From Chionis minor (Eukaryota > Chordata > Aves > Charadriiformes > Chionididae): DNA of 64,000 nucleotides. Of this stretch, positions 50,551 through 61,204 are shown one piece after another. The notes beneath the pieces were generated by a model, which saw only the letters and a program-made list of their open reading frames with translations, was not told the DNA's origin and ran no database searches. The DNA lies in assembly GCA_013398295.1 (NCBI GenBank), contig VZSF01004751.1, positions 248,001 through 312,000 on the forward strand, read 5' to 3'. Numbering within the stretch: the first letter of the stretch is position 1; each line of letters begins with the position of its first letter. The translations under genes and the position numbers were made by a program.

Positions 50551-53105
50551 AGTGTGATTTACCTCCCTCCGTGGACAATAAATTGTCCAGACAAACGTAT
50601 CACTATATATTAAATCATTACGATAGATACATACAATTGAGGGTGTGCAGCACCTAATTAATTAAGTGGCATATTCATCTGCAATTAGCAAATAAGCTCT
50701 CAAATCTTGGCATGGGTACTGCAAAGTATATAAGGCATGACTGTGTAATTATAATGAAGCACGGTTCTTTTTCGTGATAGTTTCTTCAGGACAACATATT
50801 CACTCTAACCTAAATTCACAAATTGCTCTGACTCACCCAAAATAACATTTTTCAAAACACATATACTACTCAGAAGGCAGTGGAAGGATTATTAAGGTTG
50901 TATTAGAGACATAATTTGCTGGGCCATCACTTTTTATTCAGTTTTTATTACTAACATTAGCTGGTTGTTTTTAACCAGCTTTGCTTCAGAGTGGTACAAA
51001 TCATCTTGTACTATCTATAATTTAATACATAATAGTCGCTTCAGGAAGAAAGTGCTCCACAAATATTTACAGCCGAGGCAAGTTTGTTTGCAAAGTTCCT
51101 TCCCTGGTATGAGAAGCAGGAGTGGAATATTCTATAATGTGTCACTCTGCCTGACACAGAAGTCCATGTTCAATAGTAATAACTTATCTGTAGACCCTGA
51201 CAGTGTTGGCTTAGGATCTCCTAACAGCTGTGATCACAGTGACTGGGGGGAAAAAAAATAAAGGAAATAAAAAATTCCTACTAAATCCTGTACAAGTCTT
51301 CCATTGATTGGCAGGGAGTTGGTTAAACTGCCTCTGAAGCAGTCTGCTTAAGTCAACCACTGTATTTTTTACATTATCAGCTTTGGAGAACCTTCTTACC
51401 CAGCCACCACAGTCTAAGCAAGGAACCACCTAAAGTCACAGTGCCAAAACACGATGCCAACACTTTCACTCTGAGCTTCAATTATTGTTTAGTTCTTTAT
51501 CTGGAAGTCACGAATGAGGATGCAAGCCCACAACGCACCACCTTGCTGCACCAAAGCAAAAATCATGCTTGAATATCATGGAATCAGTGATACTAAATAG
51601 AAATGCAGTGACATTAATACGTCATGCAGGATGTACGACCTGCAGAAGAAACGCTGCTTCCACAGCAACAAGCATTACCTATGAAAAACACGTTCCTTCC
51701 TGGCATCTCTAAGACATAGGGTTCACTGCATTTATAGTGATCGTCTTAATGTATTATTATATTAAATGTTTCAGGCACTTTCACTTACCCTTCAGAATTA
51801 AAGATTAATCAATTCCATGATTGTGGACATCTAAACAAAATGTATTGATCCCATTCATTTTTAAAAGCAAGACACTATGTTGTCTTTCAATATGTCATAT
51901 TTTAAGGGTAGCTTATTGATTACATTTTGAGAACTCTTGATATTCCACTGGAATTTAAGATACAGCGTAAGTGTAAGATTTTCATTATGATGATGTATCC
52001 ACGGAAGCCACAATCTTGCGTATTGACGAGCTTTTGTTTGCATTGAGATCCACCCACTACTCTTATTATAAGCAGAGTCTCAACCTGAGAACCATTACCC
52101 ATTTTAGCATTCCTAATGATTTCCCTGAGACTGCACATACACGTTGGAAGCACTCTTACAACACAAATTTCACATTACATATAGTCTTACACCACAAATC
52201 TGCAGAAACCTGTTACGTTTCTGGGAGCAATTTTACTAAATTCAGTTACTGACTTTAACACTTATAGCTGTTAACTTCTTCAAACCAGGACCAGCACCTT
52301 AGTTTCGCTTCTTTAGTACTTAATGTTTGTCGAGTTAGCTAAAAGAAGATAAATTTCATGGAGCACCAACAGCTTATGGAATCTAGATACTACATTGAGG
52401 GTCTCAGAAAGTTTAAAAACTTTCTTTCAAAAGTTTAAAACTCAGAAAGTTTAGGCAAGAAGGTGCACTGTTCCTCACAAATATACAACCAAATCAGGAA
52501 TCTGGAAGCGTTAAGCAATGAGTTGATACTCCTTCGTGCTATTTACAAATTTACAGCTCCATATTACTCAGCCCTGGAATGTTTATAATGCAGCAAATGG
52601 AACTTTTAGAAAGTGACTCTGTTCACCGATATCAAAGATATTTCTACAAGGTCCCATTTTCTTGGATAGGTATTTCTGAACGGATGGACAGAAATTGAGC
52701 CATATAGTCCTATTGGTATCAAAAGAAGTCCAAACACTAAATACACAGACAGCAAGCTGAAAACATGCCATTTATGTAGTAGTTTGCTGAAATGGGAATA
52801 GATTGAGTCAGAAGAAAGGAATGAATCATTTCTGGATGCTGCTTGGAACCACCAGCTTGGCAAGAGGATCTCAAAGAAGATGGCACATACCTTAAAACCA
52901 CTCTTCTATGCATGCATTCCATGTTCTTGCTCTTCAGCGTTACCACTGAAGTGTCTTTCATAAGAAATAAATATGTTATGCAAATAAAAACACACATAAA
53001 TAAATTACAGAGCTCCAGGCAAAAAAGAGCTTATAATATCATAAATTATGAAGACTGTAATTGCTAGAGCCAGTAACATTTTAAAACAGAACTGTGCTGA
53101 TAAAT
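50551..53105. other. Unique AT-rich sequence, no gene seen
   Basis: 50560-50720 is rich in TAAT/ATTA cores (for example ACCTAATTAATTAAG), the type of site homeodomain proteins bind. A small repeat with CTCAGAAAGTTTA at 52403-52415 and again at 52441-52453 encloses a short palindromic GAAAGTTTAAAAACTTTC. No exon is recognised. Confidence 0.45.
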
Positions 53106-53111
53106 ATGTGT

Positions 53112-53195
53112 GATAAGCCTGAGTAAGGCTTACTTACTTTCAGAGTAGAGTAAATCAGTTGATTTAAGTCAATGTAATTGTAAAAGCAAGGTAAT
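53112..53195. repeat. Old amniote interspersed-repeat relic
   Basis: TGAGTAAGGCTTACTTACTT, then 'TCAGAGTAGAGTAAATCAGTTGATTTAAGTCAATGTAATT', resembles the dispersed module 'gagtaaggcttactcatgtgagtaaatc.attgacttcaatgg' known from bird, turtle and crocodile sequence. Diverged copy. Confidence 0.4.
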
Positions 53196-56100
53196 ATGGT
53201 GAAGTCCTCAAAAAGTCACCAGCTTTCTCCTAGTATTTTTCTTAATGCTGAGAAAGAGCAATGTAAATGAAACCTAGGCAAGAGGCTAAATAAATTTCTT
53301 CAGAACCCAAAAGATACTGAACAGCTACACTTCTTTTAAGTACCTTTACTCTATAGGTACTTCCAAGAAATCAATATAAATCACAGTTGGTGATATTTAC
53401 AAATATTTATTTATAAAATACAGGGGAAAGCAGAAACTACAGACTTTATGCTAAATCACTTCCTGAAATGTGGTGGTTTAGAGTAAATATAATGTCTATT
53501 TGAACATACCTACCACAAACAAACACACTTTGTAAAACAAAACGAAAATGCAGCCCTGTGTACCTAGATACAAGGTTTCTCAAAATATGTGCTGATTCAT
53601 CAAAATACAGCTGAGGCAAAAACAAAATTTTTTTTCTAAAATCCTAGAGCATTGATAAAATGAGATTAGGATTCAACTTGTTTCTGCTCTAATGGAAGAT
53701 GTAAATTGATTTAATCAATTTTTAAAAACAAAATTCAAAGTGCAGGGTGTCACTCATTTTTTTCAAGAGGCAATTTCATCTCTTCAAAACACCGATCTTT
53801 CTGCTCCTGTACCTGTAGTCCATTAGCATAGTAGCAACTGTTTGGTGCAATAAATGTCTCTTATAAATCTTTAGGAAAGGCAGAACTGGTAAAAAACAAC
53901 ATTTCTCTGTTTGCATTCTGAAGCTCTTCATTTGTTTTTTCTCTCAGACAATTTCCTCCAGGCTAATTACCTCTCTCGGTCTCTTAGGTGACCTCCTCTG
54001 TCATACCCTAAAGGTTCATCTCCCCACCTTCTACAGATCCTGTTATACCTAAGAAGTCTATATTTTTATGGTATCATTAATCCTCAGGATCACTTAGTAG
54101 TACACCTCAGTAGGTAAACTCTATTTGGTAAAGGCCATTTAACTCAAAGAGAATATGACCTAATATGAATAATATCACATTTCTTTTCCTTATTACTTTT
54201 TTGATGACACCAGCCTTTTTATTGCTGAAATCCCCATCATTTCCCTTGTGGAGCCCTCATATCCAGGCCCTGAACCTTCTCCACTTTCTACATCTCCAGC
54301 TGTGTCCTGTATTTTCATCCTCACTGCTAAGGCTAAACTAAATTTCCCGTTTTCCATAACACATTCTTACTCTCAACACTTCAAGCTCAGTCGCACTAGA
54401 AACTCAGCTCCCTACAGCTCCTGTCTTTCAGCGTGTCTCCTCAAATCTCCCACATCCATGTTCCTCCTTCTTTCTTTCAAAGCTTTCTTTCAAAGCCACA
54501 ACTCTACTTTCATCTCCTCCTACACTTCTTAGCTCTGGCAAATCCATCCTCTTCACCACCTTTCATGTGTATTCCTTACTTTGTGCCACCCAATTTGTTT
54601 GGAACAAACTCAATTATTTATCAAATTCTCTCCTCCTTCTTCATCTGTGGAATAAAAACTTCATCAATACAAGCCATTTGGGTGAGCATGGGTGCGTAAA
54701 ATCATGGGTATCTCTTGTCTTACCCATGACATGCTACTGATATTTGGGAAAGCATCTATGGCTGATGTGGTCTTAAACAGAGTAAAGTCCTGTTTCAAGA
54801 AATCTTGATATCTGGAATAAAAACATATCCAAGTGATAATCAATCCTACCTCTAAGCAAATGTACGAAGTCCCTCATACTCCTTGCAACAGTTAAAAACA
54901 GATACATTTAAAATTTACTTCCACATACAACCCTTTATCAGAACTAACAATTTTACCCACTCATATTTGTAAAAATGAACATCTAATTCTCCCCTGCAAT
55001 TTACTCTTGGGGAACTAAAAGAATCCTTTAGGTACAACAGACTCATTGAACACATGATACTTGCTTGATTTATGCAGCTTTCTGCAAGCATCATGCAATG
55101 TGGTAATACCAAGAAGTTGTCCTAAGGGTTTGACACTAGTTCAAATCTCAGAGCTTTGATTGCCATCCAGACTAAAAGCATTTTCTAAGCATGCCAAGTT
55201 AATAAAATGCCTCCTTGATAAAATTCACCTGGCCTTGTATTACCTGACTATACCCATTTACACCAGAAGAACAATGTAATTTCAATTTTGAGATTCCAGA
55301 GAGAGTTAAAAACACATTTCACTCCGCTTGGGAACACTTATTTACCTCTGCTACATAAAAAACATAAAACTCGGGTAAGAAACAGCTTTTCTGCTGTAAC
55401 CTAAGCTTGTTTATGCAGGTAGTGGTTTGTTTTGTACTAAGCTCAAATGTAATCACGTTGTAGATTCTGTATATCTGCAAAATAGGGTCCAAATTGGCTT
55501 TTCCTGCCGTTGTGCTTTAACATTTCATATTTACTCATCCTAAACTGAACTGTGGATTTTGCACAAGCAAACTTTTATTCATTAATTCATTGAAATCACA
55601 AATGTGTTCTAGAAGGCAAGTACTTCAATTACGTTCTTTGTTTCTTCGACATATCCCAGTATTTATTATAAAAAAGGAAAAAGACTGCATATGGAAATGT
55701 AAATATATCAAAACACATTAGGGCCGTCTACATATAAAAGGAAACAAAGGAGACGCGTAAGTTAAGGAATAATAGGCTAACACCAGTCAATTTAAAAATA
55801 CATCTGCAGAGAAAATCAGTCTAAAGGCAATGTGGTTTGTTGGTTTAATTTAAAGCAGGAAGAGGAAGGAAATGAAATAGATTTCAAAGACAGAGAAAAC
55901 CCCACACCATAAAGTGAGTCAAAATAAAAATACTGGCTGAATCTAGATTTGCCATGGAAAAATCTAAAATATCTTTGGTTCATGAGTGCATCAAATATCT
56001 AAATCGCTAGTGTAGAACTGAATTAGCAGAGCCATAAGCCCCCTAATTCTGCAACGGTCTCATCCCCGAAACTCCAAAGACAGAATGAATAGAAGCAACA

Positions 56101-57475
56101 GTATAGCGTTGCCAGAACTTGAACTAAATCACTTTCAAAAACAAAAGCTCTGATATTATAGGGTACATCGCCTGTATCTCATACACATTCTTGAACTATC
56201 ACAAGTAGACATCGCCACTCCACTCAAATGCTTTCTCCTTTTCCAGGTGTAGCTTACCACTGGGATACCTGAGTTGCAGCTCCGTAATTGACACAGAAAA
56301 TCTTATCTAGCATCAAGCAAGTTCCTTCTATTCAAAAAATTCCCCTATAAAATATATAGCCAAAGATAATGCTATCAACTTTGCGTGCTGGTAGTCTGGT
56401 ATAAATCTTATCCCATATAATGGAGAAACAGTAGCATGCTATCAGGACACTGCACGGTATTGTGGAGATACAAATCTATTTCAACTTCCATCTTATCCTC
56501 ACAGCTCATTAACATATGAAATTGCAAATACTATGTAGGTCCTTATGCATGATGGATAATCTTCTAATAATATTATTAAGGTGTTGATATTAATAACATT
56601 GGCATATGGTCAGAAACACCTGGTTGCAAAAATCCCATGCTATCCTTCTGAAGGCAAAAGATTAAAGCCTGCTTTTGAAAGGGGAGCATGACAACTTGAA
56701 TGGAATGCTGATCTGCTTTCACAGAGTGCCAAATTTATCTAATATCAACTTCAGAGTTTCACTAAATGTCATCCAGTCCCAGTTCTAAGGGCACCTCTAC
56801 CTCTTCTGGGAGAATTTTCCCCATTTGTGTTGCAGTCTATAGAAATTAATTAATCCTATTTCCATATGCATAGCTTGTTCTAAATCTCACTAAACCAATA
56901 TAATATTCAACTAATTTTTATTCATTTCTGTTGGCTTTGGATTCATCTTATATTTTATTAATTTAAGACAAACACTCATTGGTACCAAAGACCTAAAATG
57001 GGCTTATACTGTAATGCTATTACAAAAGATGTATAATCGCATATCAGGAAGCTGAGGCATTGAAGTAAGATTGGAGACATCACTGTTTACCCATCAATTT
57101 AAAATGTGAGAGAATACTAGTTACTGAAGAAAGAGGTGCAGAAGGCAAGGGGACAATATAGACTCCTGATAACGACAGAAAAATGATTGTGTTGTATAGA
57201 ATTTTCTGTTGGCTGCTCCTATATGGTCCTCTACAGCATAGTTTAGTATTTGGCAGCAATAGATATTTCTTTACATAACTCACAAACTATATTTCATATA
57301 GTTTTAATTCCTTCATTTTCAATAAGTTCATTAAAAAAAAAAAAACTTAAACACATATCAAAGCTAACGAGCTGATGCAAGAGCACATTCTATCAGCATA
57401 ATGTGCTGATATTTCACTAGAATTACAAACCAGAGATAAGCAAACCTGAGTTTAACTTTCCTAACTTCTCCTCTA
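53196..57475. other. Unique AT-rich sequence, no gene seen
   Basis: 54230-54660 is strongly pyrimidine-biased on the plus strand and contains a perfect 13-bp tandem duplication (CTTTCTTTCAAAG at 54470-54482 and 54483-54495). Open frames there (94 and 88 codons) are S/F/L-rich products of that bias. A weak MIR-like core (AGGAAGCTGAGGCATTGAAG) sits at about 57045-57065. No gene is supported. Confidence 0.5.
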
Positions 57476-57479
57476 TTGA

Positions 57480-57690
57480 CTTTCAGGGCTTGATCCAGCT
57501 GCCCAGACACAAGCGTCTAGTGCCGTTTGAGATACCAAAGAGACTCTGAAGCATCCACCCGACACCCATCAGATGTGACGCAGGATTTGAGACCGACACC
57601 TTTCAGGAGCGGCAGCTGAAGGCCAGCCATGATATCCTAAGGTATTTCAAAAGGCACTAGATACCTACGGTTAGGCAAGTGAATCCCACC
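57480..57690. other. GC-richer island of unknown nature
   Basis: About 200 bp noticeably richer in GC and CpG than its surroundings. It is preceded by a pyrimidine stretch ending in TTTCAG at 57480-57486, like a splice acceptor. The frame directly after that AG stays open for only about 20 codons before a TGA, so a coding exon is not supported. It may be a dispersed repeat copy or an ancient element; I have a vague impression of having seen similar sequence in other bird loci but cannot name it. Confidence 0.3.
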
Positions 57691-59147
57691 TCTTGTGATT
57701 TTTGCAGTATGTTTACTAGAAGAAAGCTCCTGGGACACAGCATGAGCTGTCATAGGCCACCGCATTATACTCTTTTATAAAGTGAGCGCACTCCATCATT
57801 AAGCTATTTAAATTTTTATCTCCCCACAGTTTGTAATGGGAGGTGGCTCCAGAACCACTCTTTGTGATACTTACAAATGTTGTTCATAATGCCAGCCTTA
57901 CTCATGGATGATTAAGCCCATTTGTTTTAATGCCAACATTATCCTCTATCTTCAATAGCACTAGTGTTTTTCCTCCCTTGATTGGTTTACAGAGAGAAGC
58001 AATGTAGACTTACAGCACGGTGTTTGCTAAGCTAAACAACGGTAGGCTTTAACAATGCTTTTTGTGATGACATTAATACTTTTTATCAATACTGGAAATG
58101 CCGTGTCTGAGACTTTCTGTTTGCCTTTTCCACAGTCACTTTGGTGAATCACAGTCATCCCGTTGTTAACTAGCAGACTCCAGCCTTTCTACCCCCTCTG
58201 TCATTTTGAGTGGGTGAGCTTCCAAATTGCAGCAGATTTGTCTTTTTATTAACCCTAATTTATACTATGATGTTTTATTGCATTTCTTTCTCTTCCTTCT
58301 TACTATATTTGGCTAGGTTATCTTTTTACCACCATTCAATATATCCTTTCTTTGACAAAACATGAGCTCTCACCTTCACTCTTAATCGTTGCAACCTCTC
58401 CATTCTTTGGCATAACGGAGGAATGTCTTCATAAGTTCAGAATCTACATCGTGGGCCAAGATGAAAACAGGATTGCTTTCTGTTGAGAGGCTATGAGGAA
58501 GAAAAGAGCAGGAAAAAGCAGATGAAACCAGCTGATTATCTGCAGACAGACAATCCAGATTTTTATATTTGGATATTGAGATCTGGGTTCTAGAGAAAGG
58601 CGTTGTGGACAGCGAACAATGCTAAAAGCTATGATGAGACTTGTAACAATAGCACTACCATGGCCTTGCATGTACTGCCGTATATATAAGATGTACGTAC
58701 AATAAACTGATCTTCCATTGTAAGAAACTTCCATTTGTGTTATTGTTTTCCAATGAGCTGATGAATAATAATGGCTTTTCCCCCAGAATAAGACTATTTC
58801 CAAAACAACCATCTTCATCAATATTGGTAGATTAAAAATATTGTGCAAAGCAGACCCAGTATAGCAAGTTTCCTTTTCCAGCAGACGGAATTAGTAGTTG
58901 CCTGCTGTGTAGTTCCTGGACAACCTTAAGTCCAAGGAAGCCAAAGATTTTGGCAGAAGAATCTCAGAACCTGATTTCTTGACCTCTCTTGATCTTGCAG
59001 CTTTCATACACCCTCCCTTGCCTTTTAATAATCCCTCCCAATTATTTTATTTCATCTTTTATCTGGATCTAGCAGCATTAACCTGTGGAGGTTGATTTTT
59101 AATTATTAAAAATAATTATTGTTTTATTTTATTTTGCATCATTTGAA
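57691..59147. other. Unique AT-rich sequence, no gene seen
   Basis: No recognised feature. The minus-strand open frame at 58444-58848 (134 codons) has no domain I recognise and no support from context. The last 100 bases before the CR1 are almost pure A/T with a short AATTATTAAAAATAATTATT palindrome at about 59100-59119. Confidence 0.5.
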
Positions 59148-59500
59148 GCCTCACCTTAATTTCAGGGAATACAATGAAGTAAATAATCCTGGAAACCATT
59201 TCCAGACATCTGAAGGTCAAGAAAGTGATTTGGACTAGTCAGAATGCATTTATGAAGAAGAAATGCCTGACCAAACTGATAGCCTCCTACCATGAGATGA
59301 CCGGCTTGTTGGGCAAAAGGACAGCAGTGGAGGAGAGCAGTGGATTATGTTTATCTTGAATCCAGCATGGCTTTCAGTGGTGAGTCCCACAACATCCTCA
59401 CAGAGAAACTGATGAAGTACAGACTAGATAAGTAAACTGTGAGATGAACTGAAAACTTGCTGAACTACTGGGCTCAAACAGTTGTGATCACTGGCATGAA

Positions 59501-59900
59501 AACACTGTTTCAAGTTACAGAAGGCAAAGGCAGGGACTGTGAGAATGAGGAAACACCGACTGTAGGAGAAGACCAAGTTAAAGACTATCTAAGGAACCTG
59601 AAGGTGCACAAGTCCGTGGAACCTGATGAGATTTGTGCACAAGTCCATGGAATGTGACAAGATTTATCCACAAGTCCTGAGCGAACTGGAGGATGAAGTT
59701 GTCAAGCCACTATCCATCATATTTAAGAAGTCATAGCAGCCCAGTGAAGTTCCCGCTGACCATAAAAGTGTTCAAGGACAGGTTGGACAGGGCTTTGAGC
59801 AACCTACTGTAGTGGGAGGTGTCCCTGCCCACGGCAGGGGGCTTGGAACTAGATGATCTTTAAGGTCCTTTCCAGCTCTAACCATTCTATGATTCTATGA
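59501..59900 (+). mobile_element. CR1 LINE nested in the outer CR1, internally deleted
   Basis: The outer element breaks at CACTGGCATGAA (ending 59500) and resumes at AGTCTAGCTGAAGGCC (59901 on), which are adjacent in CR1. The 400-bp insert starts in an upstream part of ORF2 (AAGGCAGGGACTGTGAGAAT at about 59530) and runs to GAAGTTCCCGCTGAC at 59760. It then jumps directly to the CR1 3' end (GTTCAAGGACAGGTTGGACA at about 59770) and finishes with ATTCTATGATTCTATGA at 59884-59900. About 1 kb of the family's middle is therefore missing. No clear target-site duplication is seen, as is usual for CR1. Same strand as the host copy. A 31-bp tandem duplication lies inside it. Confidence 0.88.
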
Positions 59901-60360
59901 AGTCTAGCTGAAGGCCAGTCACCAGTGATGTACCTCAGGGATGGATGCGGGGCCAATATTGTTTATCATCTTCGTTAATTAACTGGACGATGGGACACAG
60001 TGCACCCTCAGCAAGTTTATAGATCATACAAAACTGGGAGGAATGTTTAATAGACCAGATGGTTGTGCTGTCATTCAGAAGGACCTCCACATGCTGGAGA
60101 AATGCACAAAGAGGACTTTCATGGAGTTCAACAGTGGGAAACCCGAAGTCCTGTCACTTGGGAGGAACAATCTCATAACCTGTCTGACCAGCTGGAAAGC
60201 AGCAGAAAAGGACCTGGGGTGTCCTGGTGAAAAGCAAATTTAACATGACCAGAAATGCACCATTGCAGCAAAGGCCAACAGCACCCTGGACTGCACTAGG
60301 AAGAACACTGCTAGCAGGTGGAGGGAGGTGACCCTTCCCTTCTACTCAGCACTGGTGAGG

Positions 60361-61051
60361 GCAGATCGGAAGTGCTAGTTGTAGTGCTGGGCTGCCCACT
60401 ATGAGACATGAACACACTGGAGCAAGTCCAGCAAAGGGCCACAAAGATGATTAAGATATTGGACCATCTATCATACAAACAGAACTGCAATTGTTCAGCC
60501 TGGAGAAGACACTGGGGGATCTTATCTATGTGTATAAATACCTGATGAGGTGGTGTACACATGACAGAACCAGACTCTTCTCAGTGGTATCCAAGGAGAG
60601 GACAAGAGGCAATGGGCACAAACTGAAATACAAGGAATTTTATTTAAACTTAAGAAAAAACTTTTATACTGTAAGGGTGACAACACTGGAACAGGCTGCC
60701 CAGAGNGCAGATCGGAAGTGCTAGTTGTAGTGCTGGGCTGCCCACTATGAGACATGAACACACTGGAGCAAGTCCAGCAAAGGGCCACAAAGATGATTAA
60801 GATATTGGACCATCTATCATACAAACAGAACTGCAATTGTTCAGCCTGGAGAAGACACTGGGGGATCTTATCTATGTGTATAAATACCTGATGAGGTGGT
60901 GTACACATGACAGAACCAGACTCTTCTCAGTGGTATCCAAGGAGAGGACAAGAGGCAATGGGCACAAACTGAAATACAAGGAATTTTATTTAAACTTAAG
61001 AAAAAACTTTTATACTGTAAGGGTGACAACACTGGAACAGGCTGCCCAGAG
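60361..61051 (+). other. Perfect 345-bp duplication around one N, probable assembly error
   Basis: 60361-60705 and 60707-61051 appear identical base for base and are separated by a single N at 60706. Both copies carry the same CR1 segment, from GCAGATCGGAAGTGCTAGTT to GAACAGGCTGCCCAGAG. Scaffolders commonly create this when two overlapping contig ends are joined by an N instead of being merged. A true recent tandem duplication is the alternative but would not explain the N at the exact junction. Open frames in the two copies are duplicates of each other. Confidence 0.9.
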
Positions 61052-61204
61052 AGGCTGGGGAGTCTCCATCCTTGAATATAGTCAAAACCCAACTGGACAT
61101 TACCTGGAGTAACTTGCTCCAGCTGACCCTGCTTTGAACAGAAGGGGTTGGACAAGACAAACTCCAGAGGTGCCTTCCAACTTCAATCATTCTGTGATTC
61201 TGTA

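Larger units (their letters stand above)
59148..61204 (+). mobile_element. CR1 LINE, 5'-truncated (outer copy, interrupted)
   Basis: A chicken-repeat-1 type non-LTR retrotransposon, lacking its 5' half as most CR1 copies do. The DNA follows the CR1 ORF2 pattern from the reverse-transcriptase palm/thumb region (GAAACCATTTCCAGACATCT at about 59193) through blocks such as CAGTGGATTATGTTTATCTTG and CCACAACATCCTCACAGAGA. It ends in the 3' tail GAACAGGCTGCCCAGAGAGG...AATCATTCTGTGATTCTGTA, with octamers at 61189-61204. Stop codons and indels break the frame, so it is dead. It is interrupted by a second CR1 (59501-59900), and part of it is doubled around a single N (60361-61051). The family does the copy-and-paste through target-primed reverse transcription. 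Subfamily not assigned. Confidence 0.93.

Noticed and set aside
57030..57090. MIR-like core fragment (AGGAAGCTGAGGCATTGAAG)
   Set aside because: Only one block matches; flanks do not follow the SINE order well enough for a feature.
58444..58848. 134-codon minus-strand open frame
   Set aside because: No recognisable domain, motif or gene context; length compatible with chance in 64 kb.
59457..59657. 66-codon open frame in the CR1 region
   Set aside because: It crosses the junction between outer and inner CR1 copies, so it is an accidental chimera.
60311..61155. Several paired open frames (77-128 codons) on both strands
   Set aside because: They are CR1 sequence, and they appear twice only because of the 345-bp duplication around the N.
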